This document shows, piece after piece, positions 14,532 through 23,456 of a DNA stretch of 64,000 nt. Origin of the DNA: CAIRDP01 sp037138335 (GTDB lineage: Bacteria > Bacteroidota > Bacteroidia > Bacteroidales > FEN-979); the NCBI GenBank assembly GCA_037138335.1, contig JBAXIO010000014.1, positions 1 to 64,000 on the forward strand. Reading direction: 5' to 3'. The translations under genes were made by a program, and so were the position numbers. The stretch's first letter is position 1. Each line of letters opens with the position of its first letter. The notes beneath the pieces were generated by a model. It saw nothing but the letters and a program-made list of their open reading frames with translations. It was not told the origin of the DNA and made no database searches.

Positions 14532-15572
14532 ATGGATTTCGTAAATACAACCATCGAACGTTCCACCGTTCAGTTGTCCAAAACCGATTTTGAAAGCGAC
14601 CAGATGGTAAAATGGTGCGCAGGTTGCGGCGCTCATGCCATTCTTGCCGCAGTGGAAAGAGTATTCCCGAAAATTGGTTACCGTAAAGAGAACTTTTGCA
14701 TGGTGTCAGGTATCGGCTGCTCATCGCGATTCCCATACTATGTCAACACATATGGTATCCATGGTATCCATGGCCGGGCTGCGGCCATTTCTACCGGCGT
14801 TAAAATTGCAAACCCCAGGCTCAGCGTCTGGATGGCTACGGGCGACGGGGACTCGCTGGCAATCGGCGGGAACCATTTCATTCACGTCATCCGCCGTAAC
14901 GTAGATATCAATATCCTTCTGTTCAATAACCAGATCTACGGGCTGACCAAGGGACAGTATTCCCCCACCACCCCCATGGGCAAGGTCACCAAGACCTCTC
15001 CCCAGGGAACCATTGAACATCCGTTCAACGTTGGCGAACTTGTCATGGGAGCACAGGGCACATTCTATGCCCGCGTTCCTGACAACAATATCACCATGAT
15101 GACCGAAGCCATGTTCGAAGCTGCAAAACATGACGGCACTTCCATCATCGAGATCATGCAGAACTGCATCATCTTCGCCGATAAGGCGCACAATGATGTA
15201 ATCGGCAAGGAAAGCAAGGATGAGAATATGCTGAACGTGAAGAACGGGCAGCCGATGACATGGGGCAAAAATAACGAGAAGGGTCTGATCCTGAAGGACA
15301 CCATGCTTGAAGTTGTTGAAATAGGTAAAAACGGTGTGACTGCTGATGACATCCTAATTCACGATGCATACAACCAGGATCCCGGCATCCACCTGATGCT
15401 GGCGAAACTTGCCCCTCCCCACTTCCCGATGGTTTTTGGAGTGATCCGTTCAGCCATGTTCCCAACTTATGACGATATGGTGGAAGAGCAGATCAAATAT
15501 GCAAAGGAAACCAGCCCGATTAAAAATGTTGACGACCTGCTGAACAGCGGGGATGTTTGGGATATTAAATAA
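14532..15572 (+). CDS. korB: 2-oxoglutarate:ferredoxin oxidoreductase, beta subunit
   Basis: A 346-residue ThDP-binding subunit that pairs with KorA. It shows W-C-A-G-C-G near residues 28-33 (two cluster-ligand cysteines), S-G-I-G-C-S-S, H-G-R-A-A-A-I-S-T-G, and the ThDP motif G-D-G-D ending in N-N-Q-I-Y-G-L-T-K-G-Q. The residues I-Y-G-L-T-K-G-Q-Y-S-P-T-T are highly characteristic of this subunit family. The ATG directly follows the korA stop, so translation is coupled. No delta (ferredoxin) subunit follows; the divergent ferredoxin gene upstream probably fills that role. Confidence 0.93.
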   Translation: MDFVNTTIERSTVQLSKTDFESDQMVKWCAGCGAHAILAAVERVFPKIGYRKENFCMVSGIGCSSRFPYYVNTYGIHGIHGRAAAISTGVKIANPRLSVWMATGDGDSLAIGGNHFIHVIRRNVDINILLFNNQIYGLTKGQYSPTTPMGKVTKTSPQGTIEHPFNVGELVMGAQGTFYARVPDNNITMMTEAMFEAAKHDGTSIIEIMQNCIIFADKAHNDVIGKESKDENMLNVKNGQPMTWGKNNEKGLILKDTMLEVVEIGKNGVTADDILIHDAYNQDPGIHLMLAKLAPPHFPMVFGVIRSAMFPTYDDMVEEQIKYAKETSPIKNVDDLLNSGDVWDIK

Positions 15573-15605
15573 ATGGCATCCCCCTGCCATGAAAAACACA
15601 GAACA

Positions 15606-17675
15606 ATGAAAAAAGTTTTAATTCTGCTGTCACTGCTCTTTGTTTTGCACCAGGCAGAAGCCCAGGACTGGCAATGGCTTAATCCAAAACCCCAGTCAAA
15701 CACCCTGAATTCCGTCACGTTCACCAGCCCGGAGACGGGTTTTGCTGTCGGGAACGGAGGGGCGATTGTAAAAACCGTCAACGGAGGGGTCACATGGACC
15801 AGCCTGCCCGTAGTTACAGCCAATAACCTTCTGTCTGTTTCCTTTCCCGATGCAATGGAAGGGTTCGCGGTAGGATTATACGGAACAATGTTAAAAACTT
15901 CAAATGAAGGAGCCAGTTGGACAGCCCTTTCCACCGGCATCTATAAAAGCCTGTATTCAGTTTGCTTTCTTAATGCGGATACCGGTTTTGCAGCCGGGGA
16001 TCTTGGCCTGATCATTAAAACGACCGACGGCGGTGCCCACTGGCAGGTACTTCCTTCAGGTACCGATGTGAACCTGAAATCGCTTTTTATCCTCGATGGA
16101 AACACAGCCTTCGCTGCCGGCGACAAGGGAGTGATCCTTAAAACCATTGACGGGGGCCAGAGCTGGGCCACCCAGATCAGCGGGAATGTGGCTAACCTGA
16201 AAACGGTTTATTTTACCGATGCCAATACAGGTTATGCTGCAGGCGGTAGTTATCCCCTCGCTGCCGACGGCATTATAATGAAAACCTTGAACGGGGGGGC
16301 TGACTGGAAACTTCAGAGCTGGGATCAGAGTTTCCTCCCGATGTCCATCAGTTTTACTGATGAAAACTCAGGCTACATCACCGGGTTCGGCGGCATCCTT
16401 AAAACTACCAATGCAGGTAACATCTGGACCCTGCTGAATACCGGGTCATCAAAACTTTTAACATCCACATGTTTCACAGGTCCCGATACGGGGTTCTCAG
16501 TTGGGAACCTTGGAACAATTATCCGGACTCCCGACGCAGGCGATACCTGGACAAACCTGGCTTCCGTGACCGGCCGGGATCTTTTAGCAGGAGAATACCT
16601 TGTCACCAATACCATCATACTTGCCGGGGCCAACGGCACTTTAATCAAATCGGTTGATGCCGGAACCACCTGGTCTGCTATGAATACGGGCACCGACAGG
16701 GACCTGGCATCTATTTTCTTTACCAGCGGGGATGTCGGCTATGCCGTCGGGCTTGAAGGAAAAATCTTAAAAACATACAATGGGGGCAGTTCCTGGGACA
16801 CACTCAGCTCGGGAATAACCTATGACCTGAATTACGTGTACTTCCTGGATGCCAATAACGGATTTGCACTGGGTAAGGAAGGAACAATCCTGAAAACAAC
16901 TAACGCAGGTGCGACCTGGGTAGCTGAATATACAGGCCTGACCGATTCCTTCTATTCCTGCTGTTTTACAGATGCCAATACGGGATATGCTGTAGGAGAT
17001 GATGGCACCATAGTGCAAACCATTGACGGTGGTGCCAACTGGGAACTCCTTACCTCAGGAACATCCTTGCCACTCATGTCGGTATTCTTTATGAATGCCG
17101 ATAGCGGGTTCGTGGCAGGATTCTCAGGAATGATTCTTTTCACCGACGATGCCGGGGTAACCTGGACCCAGGTCAACTCCAATACAACCAACAACCTGTT
17201 CTCGATATACTTCCCCGGTAAAACAATTGGTTTTGCTGCCGGATCAGGCGGTACTATCCTTAAGACAACCGACGGAGGGGAAAACTGGTTCAACATCATG
17301 CCGGTGACCAGCGCCGACTTGCATTTTATTTATTTCAGCGATACTCAAACCGGTTATGCTGCCGGTGAAAACGGGACAGTTCTGAAAACTATAAACGGAG
17401 GTGTCGGCATCGCAGAACAGCAGCCGGGAATCAGTTTCCGCATTTGCCCGGATCCTGCAAAAGATCATATTGTACTGGAAATCCCAACGGCAACTCCCCT
17501 TTCTTCGCAACCCGGATCATGCACCGTGTATAACCTGATAGGACAACCGGTTTTGAAGCAAGTGGTAAACAATAACAAAACCGATATCAACATCAGCTCC
17601 CTTGGGCCGGGCCTCTATATGGTGAAGATCATTCTGAACGGAACCGGCGGCTCGGGAAAATTCATTAAGGAATAA
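15606..17675 (+). CDS. Secreted YCF48-like beta-propeller protein with T9SS sorting domain
   Basis: A 689-residue extracellular protein. The ATG at 15606 is preferred over one at 15573 because it begins directly with a signal peptide (M-K-K-V-L-I-L-L, cleavage after A-E-A). The body has about fourteen repeats of some 40 residues of the form T-G-F-A-V-G-x-x-G-x-I-x-K-T-x-x-G-G-x-T-W, the BNR/YCF48-like propeller blade. The last 75 residues are a T9SS type A sorting domain (P-D-P-A-K-D, G-Q-P-V, G-L-Y-M-V-K, ending K-F-I-K-E). It would cross the outer membrane and be attached or released. The role is unknown; it follows korB by 33 nt, perhaps only by read-through. Confidence 0.88.
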   Translation: MKKVLILLSLLFVLHQAEAQDWQWLNPKPQSNTLNSVTFTSPETGFAVGNGGAIVKTVNGGVTWTSLPVVTANNLLSVSFPDAMEGFAVGLYGTMLKTSNEGASWTALSTGIYKSLYSVCFLNADTGFAAGDLGLIIKTTDGGAHWQVLPSGTDVNLKSLFILDGNTAFAAGDKGVILKTIDGGQSWATQISGNVANLKTVYFTDANTGYAAGGSYPLAADGIIMKTLNGGADWKLQSWDQSFLPMSISFTDENSGYITGFGGILKTTNAGNIWTLLNTGSSKLLTSTCFTGPDTGFSVGNLGTIIRTPDAGDTWTNLASVTGRDLLAGEYLVTNTIILAGANGTLIKSVDAGTTWSAMNTGTDRDLASIFFTSGDVGYAVGLEGKILKTYNGGSSWDTLSSGITYDLNYVYFLDANNGFALGKEGTILKTTNAGATWVAEYTGLTDSFYSCCFTDANTGYAVGDDGTIVQTIDGGANWELLTSGTSLPLMSVFFMNADSGFVAGFSGMILFTDDAGVTWTQVNSNTTNNLFSIYFPGKTIGFAAGSGGTILKTTDGGENWFNIMPVTSADLHFIYFSDTQTGYAAGENGTVLKTINGGVGIAEQQPGISFRICPDPAKDHIVLEIPTATPLSSQPGSCTVYNLIGQPVLKQVVNNNKTDINISSLGPGLYMVKIILNGTGGSGKFIKE

Positions 17676-17688
17676 GTGATTATTACCT

Positions 17689-17696
17689 TAATTTTG
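17689..17696 (+). promoter_or_regulatory. Bacteroidota -7 box (TAATTTTG) for tilS
   Basis: An exact TAnnTTTG match 36 nt upstream of the tilS ATG and just after the stop of the preceding gene, indicating an independent transcript. Confidence 0.6.
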
Positions 17697-17732
17697 CCTT
17701 ATTCTCATCGATAATTTAAATCAGGATAGGCA

Positions 17733-19061
17733 ATGATCGGCCTGCTTAAATCCTTTATTTCCCTGAACAGGCTGTTTTTACCGGCAGACCGTATCCTTCT
17801 TGCCGTTTCAGGAGGGATCGATTCGGTTGTAATGGCGGAGCTGTTCCACAGGTCGGGATTTTTTTTCGGGATAGCGCACTGCAATTTCAGCCTGAGGGGT
17901 CAGGAAAGCGATGCTGAAGAGGATTTTACACGTCAATTGGCCCGGATATATAAGGTCCCTTTTTTCTCCAGGCGGTTTGAAACCTCTGAATATGCAAAAG
18001 CGAACAGGATCTCGGTCCAGATGGCTGCACGGGAGTTGCGGTACAAATGGTTTGAGGAGATCAGAGAAACCCAAAAATTTACATTTATCGCAACTGCTCA
18101 TCATCTCGACGACCAGGTGGAAACTTTTCTGATCAATATGGTCCGCGGGACAGGCATATCGGGCATGCATGGCATCCTGCCGAAACAGGGCTTAATCATC
18201 AGGCCCATGTTGTTTGCCTGCAGAAAGGATATTGCAGGTTATGCCTGTAAAAATCATATTGAATACATGGAAGACAGCTCCAACAGGGAGGAGAAATATA
18301 TGCGGAATAAGATCCGCCTGAAAATAATCCCCATGCTGGAAGAAATTAATCCCGATTTCAGGGGAACACTTACTTCAGAGATAAGGATCCTTCGGGGATG
18401 GGAAGAGATAGGAAAAAAAGAAATAGGGAATAATCTTGCCCGCCTGGTGACCGCCCGGCCGGGTAAGGTTGTAATTGACCTGAAGGCATTGCAAAGTCTG
18501 GCACAGCCTGATCTGTATGCATGGGAGGCCCTCTCGCCATACGGCTTTAACCAGGATGTGATATCGGGTATTCTTTCAGTATCGGAAGGGACCAGCGGCA
18601 GAATTTTCCTTTCGCCGACCCACCGGGCTGTCAGGGACAGGGAAACTGTTATCATCCAGCCCCTGGTTCAGAATTCTTTAAAACCCGGCAGGATGATATC
18701 GGCCGGCACCAAAAGGATTTCAACCCCTTTGAAACTGAAATTCTCTGTAGTTGATCCCGCCAAAGATAAGATGATACCGGCCGGGAAGGAATTTGCCAGC
18801 CTTGATTTTGACAAGCTCAGCTTTCCCCTTGAGATCAGGAGGTGGCAGGCCGGCGACAGCTTTCATCCTTATGGCATGAAAGGAAAGAAAAAGGTCAGCG
18901 ACCTGCTTATTGATGAAAAGGTTCCGCTCCCCGACAAGGAAAACACTTATGTTTTATGCAGCAGGGGGAAGATCGCCTGGGTTATAGGCCATCGTATTGA
19001 CCAGAAGTTCAGGGTTACCGCCAACACGACCAGGATATTCAGGTCGTTGCTGTCAGCCTGA
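17733..19061 (+). CDS. tilS: tRNA(Ile)-lysidine synthetase
   Basis: A 442-residue enzyme that attaches lysine to C34 of the CAU-anticodon isoleucine tRNA using ATP, making it read AUA. The PP-loop ATP-binding motif S26-G-G-I-D-S31 is near the N-terminus; H-C-N-F-S-L-R-G, A-T-A-H-H-L-D-D-Q-V-E-T and R-N-K-I-R-L follow, all typical of TilS. The C-terminal TilS domain (about 365-440) has R-R-W-Q-A-G-D-S-F-H-P-Y-G-M-K-G-K-K-K-V-S-D. It is a full-length bacterial form. The gene is followed by 22 nt and then by a convergent gene. Confidence 0.95.
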   Translation: MIGLLKSFISLNRLFLPADRILLAVSGGIDSVVMAELFHRSGFFFGIAHCNFSLRGQESDAEEDFTRQLARIYKVPFFSRRFETSEYAKANRISVQMAARELRYKWFEEIRETQKFTFIATAHHLDDQVETFLINMVRGTGISGMHGILPKQGLIIRPMLFACRKDIAGYACKNHIEYMEDSSNREEKYMRNKIRLKIIPMLEEINPDFRGTLTSEIRILRGWEEIGKKEIGNNLARLVTARPGKVVIDLKALQSLAQPDLYAWEALSPYGFNQDVISGILSVSEGTSGRIFLSPTHRAVRDRETVIIQPLVQNSLKPGRMISAGTKRISTPLKLKFSVVDPAKDKMIPAGKEFASLDFDKLSFPLEIRRWQAGDSFHPYGMKGKKKVSDLLIDEKVPLPDKENTYVLCSRGKIAWVIGHRIDQKFRVTANTTRIFRSLLSA

Positions 19062-19083
19062 TCACAAAACCGGTCAGGATTTT

Positions 19084-19878
19084 TCACTGTGGCACTTTTG
19101 CGTCATTCTTTTTATCATTCATCTTCTGCTTCAGTCCGTCAAGCTGGCCTTCAAGTTCTTTCATGGTGGCAGCCCAATCGTCAAGGACTTTGTTTTGCCA
19201 GTCTTCCTCTGCATGAATAAATGTAAAACGGGGTTCCTTGTCTGAAGGTTGGGGAGTATTGCTGACGAGCCAGAAATAGATTACCTGGGGTTTAAACAAA
19301 GCGGCATCCATGACAATGCTTGTATCGGAAACCAGTTTTGAATAAACCTGTGTTACCCCGTTCTCATAAATGAGCAGGTAGCGTTCCTCGCCAGGATTTC
19401 CAGGATGCCAGGCAAATGTCACCTGGCCGGAAGTCAGTACGGAGGAATCGGCGGGGAGGATCATTGAGGTTTTCTCGTATTCGGTGCGGCTACGGTATAC
19501 TGCGCCTTTAATCACCATGGCTGTAAGTGGCTCCCCATTGTCTATGATAGACTTTGCAACATACTTCAGGTACTCGGTTGTAAGGGATGTCTGGTTATTC
19601 ATACAGGTCGACCGGATCTGGGCATACGTGAAGTTTCCCTTTGATGTGAGGCGCAGGGCTTTGTCTTTCCCGCTAAGCAGTATCACACCGGCATCTTTGC
19701 CAAGTGAAAGACTTGAACTGACATTGAGTCTCATATTTTTCTGAGCCGGTTTAACAGTAGCTCCATAATGCACTTTCACTTCCCCTTTGGCAAGGTAAAT
19801 GACGAATGCGTCGCACTGCGCCAGGGACCAGAACGGGAGGATGACAAAGGCAAGGAAAAGAAAAATTGCTGTTTTCAT
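19084..19878 (-). CDS. Exported FecR-like protein with C-terminal coiled coil
   Basis: A 264-residue protein with a signal peptide (residues 1-20, cleavage after S-L-A). Residues about 25-95 resemble a FecR-type beta domain: F-V-I-Y-L-A-K-G-E-V-K-V followed by L-N-V-S-S-S-L-S-L-G-K-D-A-G-V-I-L-L-S-G. The middle is beta-rich and carries W-H-P-G-N-P-G-E-E-R-Y. The last 40 residues are charged and helical. Its start overlaps the stop of the upstream CHASE2 gene by 4 nt, so the two are made together and should work together in the periplasm. FecR assignment is by pattern and moderate. Confidence 0.65.
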   Translation of the reverse strand: MKTAIFLFLAFVILPFWSLAQCDAFVIYLAKGEVKVHYGATVKPAQKNMRLNVSSSLSLGKDAGVILLSGKDKALRLTSKGNFTYAQIRSTCMNNQTSLTTEYLKYVAKSIIDNGEPLTAMVIKGAVYRSRTEYEKTSMILPADSSVLTSGQVTFAWHPGNPGEERYLLIYENGVTQVYSKLVSDTSIVMDAALFKPQVIYFWLVSNTPQPSDKEPRFTFIHAEEDWQNKVLDDWAATMKELEGQLDGLKQKMNDKKNDAKVPQ

Positions 19879-21104
19879 GGCTTCGGTTTTGGAGGTAAAA
19901 AATATCGATGCACTTTTATATGCCGGCTTACAAAAATGAAAGTTCGTTCATACCATGTAAGGAATATCTTGTAAAAAATGACCGGGACCAGGAAATACGT
20001 GGCGTGTATGCTATAGTTGCAGGTTTTGTATAGGATAAAGAAAGCATAGACCAGCAGGATATTTATTGCAAGCAGGATTGCCGGGAAGAGAAGGTCAAAC
20101 AATTCGGGCGACCTGGCATTAAACCAGGTAAAGAAAAGAACATACAGGTAACAGATGATAAAAGAAAGTAGAACCTGCAGCCAAACAGGCATCACGTTGA
20201 TATAATTGCCCGACAGTATCATGCTTGCGGCATTTGCATGTATCACCACCCCGTACATGTCGGGGTGTGACCGTCCGGCCAGTTCCGGGTTCATGGGGGT
20301 AAAATAAATATCCTCGAGATCAATGGGGTGCCTGAATGAATAGCCCAGGTATCCCATCAGGACGATCTTTCCCCTGATCATGCTGAGATCGGAGGCGGAG
20401 TCAAGAACTTCATCTGCATCATAGCTGATAAATGCATTGCGGTTGCCTATGTAGTTGATTATTTCACGCTGGTTATCACGCTCAGCCAGCCGGCGGAAGG
20501 CGGCCGGATCATACATTCTTACGACTGTGGCAGCCATTGCCCACAGGGTGTCCCCCCTGAATACCTGCATGGGGCTGAAGCTTCTGATTGTTGATGTCTC
20601 CGGGTTGGCTCCTCCCAGGTTAATAAAGGCCCTGATGCCGCTTTTAAAGTAAGGATCGGAGGTTTCCAGGCTTTCGAAATTCTTACCGGAATTATCCCGG
20701 TCTGAAAGGTAGCAGGCCATGGCGAGGTTTCGCCCCCGGCTCAACTGATCAGCAAGCATCGCATCGGAGGCTGAATCGCGCCGGAGCGAAAAAAACCCGT
20801 CGAACCCGATCACTTTCGGATGGTAGCTTCGTATCCGTCGTATTTGGGTTGCGATCTGCTTCCTGTCGAGATGGCCTATGTTAACAAGCACAATGTTCGT
20901 GTCGAGCAGCTCCTGTTTCGAACTGAGTTTCGAGTATAACAGGTCACTGAAATTGAAATCGGTCAGGGCTTTCTCAATGGGATCAAAGAAAGTAAGGTTC
21001 AACGCAATAATTTCTGTAAGGGCCACAGTAACGAATAAAAGAAAAGTGACCACAAAAAAGTCAGGCCGTACCCAACGGAATATCTTTAAACCCTTTGGTC
21101 TCAT
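19875..21104 (-). CDS. CHASE2-domain membrane protein without an output domain
   Basis: A 409-residue membrane protein. One helix at about 18-38 is followed by a large extracytoplasmic CHASE2 domain (about 40-300) with the family marks I-V-L-V-N-I-G-H-L-D-R, V-I-G-F-D-G-F-F, G-K-I-V-L-M-G-Y-L and G-V-V-I-H-A-N-A-A-S-M-I-L, then three hydrophobic helices between about 305 and 390 and a short basic tail. CHASE2 usually precedes an adenylate cyclase, histidine kinase or protein kinase; here nothing follows, so the signal must pass to a partner. The coupled FecR-like gene is the first candidate. Confidence 0.85.
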   Translation of the reverse strand: MRPKGLKIFRWVRPDFFVVTFLLFVTVALTEIIALNLTFFDPIEKALTDFNFSDLLYSKLSSKQELLDTNIVLVNIGHLDRKQIATQIRRIRSYHPKVIGFDGFFSLRRDSASDAMLADQLSRGRNLAMACYLSDRDNSGKNFESLETSDPYFKSGIRAFINLGGANPETSTIRSFSPMQVFRGDTLWAMAATVVRMYDPAAFRRLAERDNQREIINYIGNRNAFISYDADEVLDSASDLSMIRGKIVLMGYLGYSFRHPIDLEDIYFTPMNPELAGRSHPDMYGVVIHANAASMILSGNYINVMPVWLQVLLSFIICYLYVLFFTWFNARSPELFDLLFPAILLAINILLVYAFFILYKTCNYSIHATYFLVPVIFYKIFLTWYERTFIFVSRHIKVHRYFLPPKPKP

Positions 21105-21278
21105 TTACAAAGCTTTAAAACAGGTTGTATGAGCATTAACAGCTTGCTTATGCCTCCAACTACTAAATTAATACTATTTTTCAGAACAATAAAAAAAATT
21201 GACCGGCAACTTAAGAGGGTATGTTTTCAGCATGAACAACTCAATCGTCAGGATCACCAAGCCATCGCGATTTTTATT

Positions 21279-21286
21279 TACCTTTG
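21279..21286 (+). promoter_or_regulatory. Bacteroidota -7 box (TACCTTTG) for dsbD-sucA
   Basis: TACCTTTG lies 28 nt before the dsbD ATG at 21314. It covers the alternative TTG start at 21284, which therefore cannot be the real one. Confidence 0.65.
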
Positions 21287-21313
21287 CACCCTAACAAACC
21301 GAACCCGGAAATC

Positions 21314-23455
21314 ATGAGAAGCACACTTTTCTTCTTCCTGGCATTTGCCCTGATGCCTTTATTTATATTTTCACAGATCCTCGAGCCGGTTAAATGGTCG
21401 TTTAAAGTTGAACAGAACAAACCCGGCGAGGCTACCCTGCTTCTAATCTCAAATGCAGAGAGAGGATGGCATACTTATTCACAGGAAGTGATTCCCGACG
21501 GGCCTGTGCCAACTGAGTTCACTTTTACTAAAAGCGCTGATTATGAACTGAACGGGAAAGTAATCGAGCCGAAAGGTGTTAAGGAAAAAGACCCGCAGAT
21601 GAACAATATGGTCGTGACTTTTTTCCCTGACAAAGCCATTTTCAAACAAAAAATAAAAATCCTTGGCAAGAAAGATTTCATCATCAGGGGCAATGTGTAT
21701 TTCATGTGCTGCAATGACCGTTCCTGCATTGCCCCTACCGAGGCTGAATTCGAATTTGCTGTGAGGGGAAACCCTGGAGCCGCTGCTTCATCCCAGGCCG
21801 GGCCCGGGACAACAAACCCGGCACAACAGGCTGTGGCTGCCCCGGTAAACCAAACCCAGCCTGCGGCGAAAGCCGGCTCCGTCACCGACACATCCAAATC
21901 AGGAAAAGCCGGAAGCAACGTAAAACAGGACACTGCTAAAATCAGCCAGATCAGCACAACCCCTGCCGGGACGGAAGCCAATAAATCTTTGTTTGTGTTT
22001 TTCTTCATCAGTTTTCTAGCCGGCCTGGCTGCAATCGTAACACCTTGCGTATTCCCCATGATCCCGATGACTGTGACCTTTTTCATGAAAGGCAGTGAGA
22101 ACAAAGGCAAAGGGCGTATGCAGGCCGTTGTTTACGGGCTTTCCATCATCGTTATTTATACCGTCATCGGAACAATTGTTGCAGTTACGCTGGGAGCCAA
22201 CTTTGCCAATTTCCTGAGCACCCACTGGATACCCAATGTCTTTTTCTTCCTTATCTTCATGGTATTCGCAGCCTCATTCCTGGGGATGTTCGAGATCACA
22301 CTTCCCGGCTGGCTGGTAAACAAGGCCGACAAGCAGGCCGATAAAGGCGGGTATACGGGCGCTTTTTTCATGGCCTTCACCCTGGTACTGGTTTCCTTCT
22401 CCTGCACAGGGCCCATAGTGGGCGCCATCCTCGTGCAATCGGCAAGCGGGGAGATTATTATGCCCATCATCGGGATGCTTGGATTCTCGCTGGCATTTGC
22501 CCTGCCCTTCGGATTATTCGCTTTCTTCCCCTCATGGCTTGCAGGCCTGCCTAAATCGGGCGGATGGCTGAATTCGGTCAAGGTCGTCCTGGGGTTCATT
22601 GAAATTGCCCTGGGCCTCAAATTCCTCAGTATTGCCGACCAGACATACCATTGGCATATCCTCGACAGGGAAGTCTATCTGGCATTGTGGATCATCACCT
22701 TCACCCTCATGGGGTTCTACCTGCTCGGAAAACTTAAATTCCATCATGATTCCGACCTTCCGTTCATCAGTGTGCCCAGGCTGCTGCTGGCGATCATTAC
22801 CTTCTCTTTCGTGATCTATATGGTCCCCGGGATGTTTGGTGCGCCTCTTAAAGCCTTGTCAGGCTACCTCCCTCCCGAAACCTCTCTCGATTTCGACCTC
22901 ACGCGGATCATACGGGAAGAAGTCAAAGCAGTTTCAGGCAGCGGGAACGGCGGTAACACCTCATCCGCCCTTTGTGAAAAACCGAGGTACGATGACTTCC
23001 TGAAACTCCCCCATGGGCTCGAAGGGTATTTCGATTACAAACAGGGCCTCGCCTGCGCTAAAAAAGCGAACAAGCCGTTGTTTATTGACTTCACCGGCCA
23101 CGGTTGCGTAAACTGCCGCGAAATGGAAGCCAATGTCTGGTCGGCACCTGCGGTCCTTCAAAGGCTGCGTGAGAAGTTCATTGTGACTGCGCTGTATGTG
23201 GATGACAAAACCGAAGTCCCTGAAAAAGAATGGATTACAAGCAAATACGACGGCAAAGTGAAGAAATCGATAGGTAAGATCTACGCCGATCTCCAGATAT
23301 CCAGGTTCAACATCAATTCCCAGCCATATTATGTGCTGCTCGACACCGCCGGCAACCTGCTGGCCCAGCCCCGTGCATATAACCTCAACGTGGATGAATT
23401 CGTGAAATGGCTCGACGGGGCCCTGGAGAATTTCGGGAAACAACAAAAAAAATAA
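21314..23455 (+). CDS. dsbD: Thiol:disulfide interchange protein DsbD
   Basis: A 713-residue inner-membrane protein passing electrons from cytoplasmic thioredoxin to periplasmic thiols. From the ATG at 21314: signal peptide (1-20), DsbD alpha-like domain (about 20-150), an Ala/Pro/Thr-rich linker (about 160-225), a membrane domain of some eight helices (about 235-540) with the two cysteine motifs V-T-P-C-V-F-P-M-I-P and F-S-C-T-G-P-I-V-G, and a periplasmic thioredoxin-like domain (about 575-705) with the active site G-H-G-C-V-N-C. The usual Trp before the first cysteine is Gly-His-Gly here. The order and length are those of Bacteroidota DsbD. The next gene, sucA, starts 2 nt after its stop. 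Confidence 0.93.
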   Translation: MRSTLFFFLAFALMPLFIFSQILEPVKWSFKVEQNKPGEATLLLISNAERGWHTYSQEVIPDGPVPTEFTFTKSADYELNGKVIEPKGVKEKDPQMNNMVVTFFPDKAIFKQKIKILGKKDFIIRGNVYFMCCNDRSCIAPTEAEFEFAVRGNPGAAASSQAGPGTTNPAQQAVAAPVNQTQPAAKAGSVTDTSKSGKAGSNVKQDTAKISQISTTPAGTEANKSLFVFFFISFLAGLAAIVTPCVFPMIPMTVTFFMKGSENKGKGRMQAVVYGLSIIVIYTVIGTIVAVTLGANFANFLSTHWIPNVFFFLIFMVFAASFLGMFEITLPGWLVNKADKQADKGGYTGAFFMAFTLVLVSFSCTGPIVGAILVQSASGEIIMPIIGMLGFSLAFALPFGLFAFFPSWLAGLPKSGGWLNSVKVVLGFIEIALGLKFLSIADQTYHWHILDREVYLALWIITFTLMGFYLLGKLKFHHDSDLPFISVPRLLLAIITFSFVIYMVPGMFGAPLKALSGYLPPETSLDFDLTRIIREEVKAVSGSGNGGNTSSALCEKPRYDDFLKLPHGLEGYFDYKQGLACAKKANKPLFIDFTGHGCVNCREMEANVWSAPAVLQRLREKFIVTALYVDDKTEVPEKEWITSKYDGKVKKSIGKIYADLQISRFNINSQPYYVLLDTAGNLLAQPRAYNLNVDEFVKWLDGALENFGKQQKK

Positions 23456-23456
23456 A

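Noticed and set aside
21284..21313. TTG start for dsbD
   Set aside because: The TTG is part of the -7 promoter box, so it is not transcribed; the ATG at 21314 starts a signal peptide.
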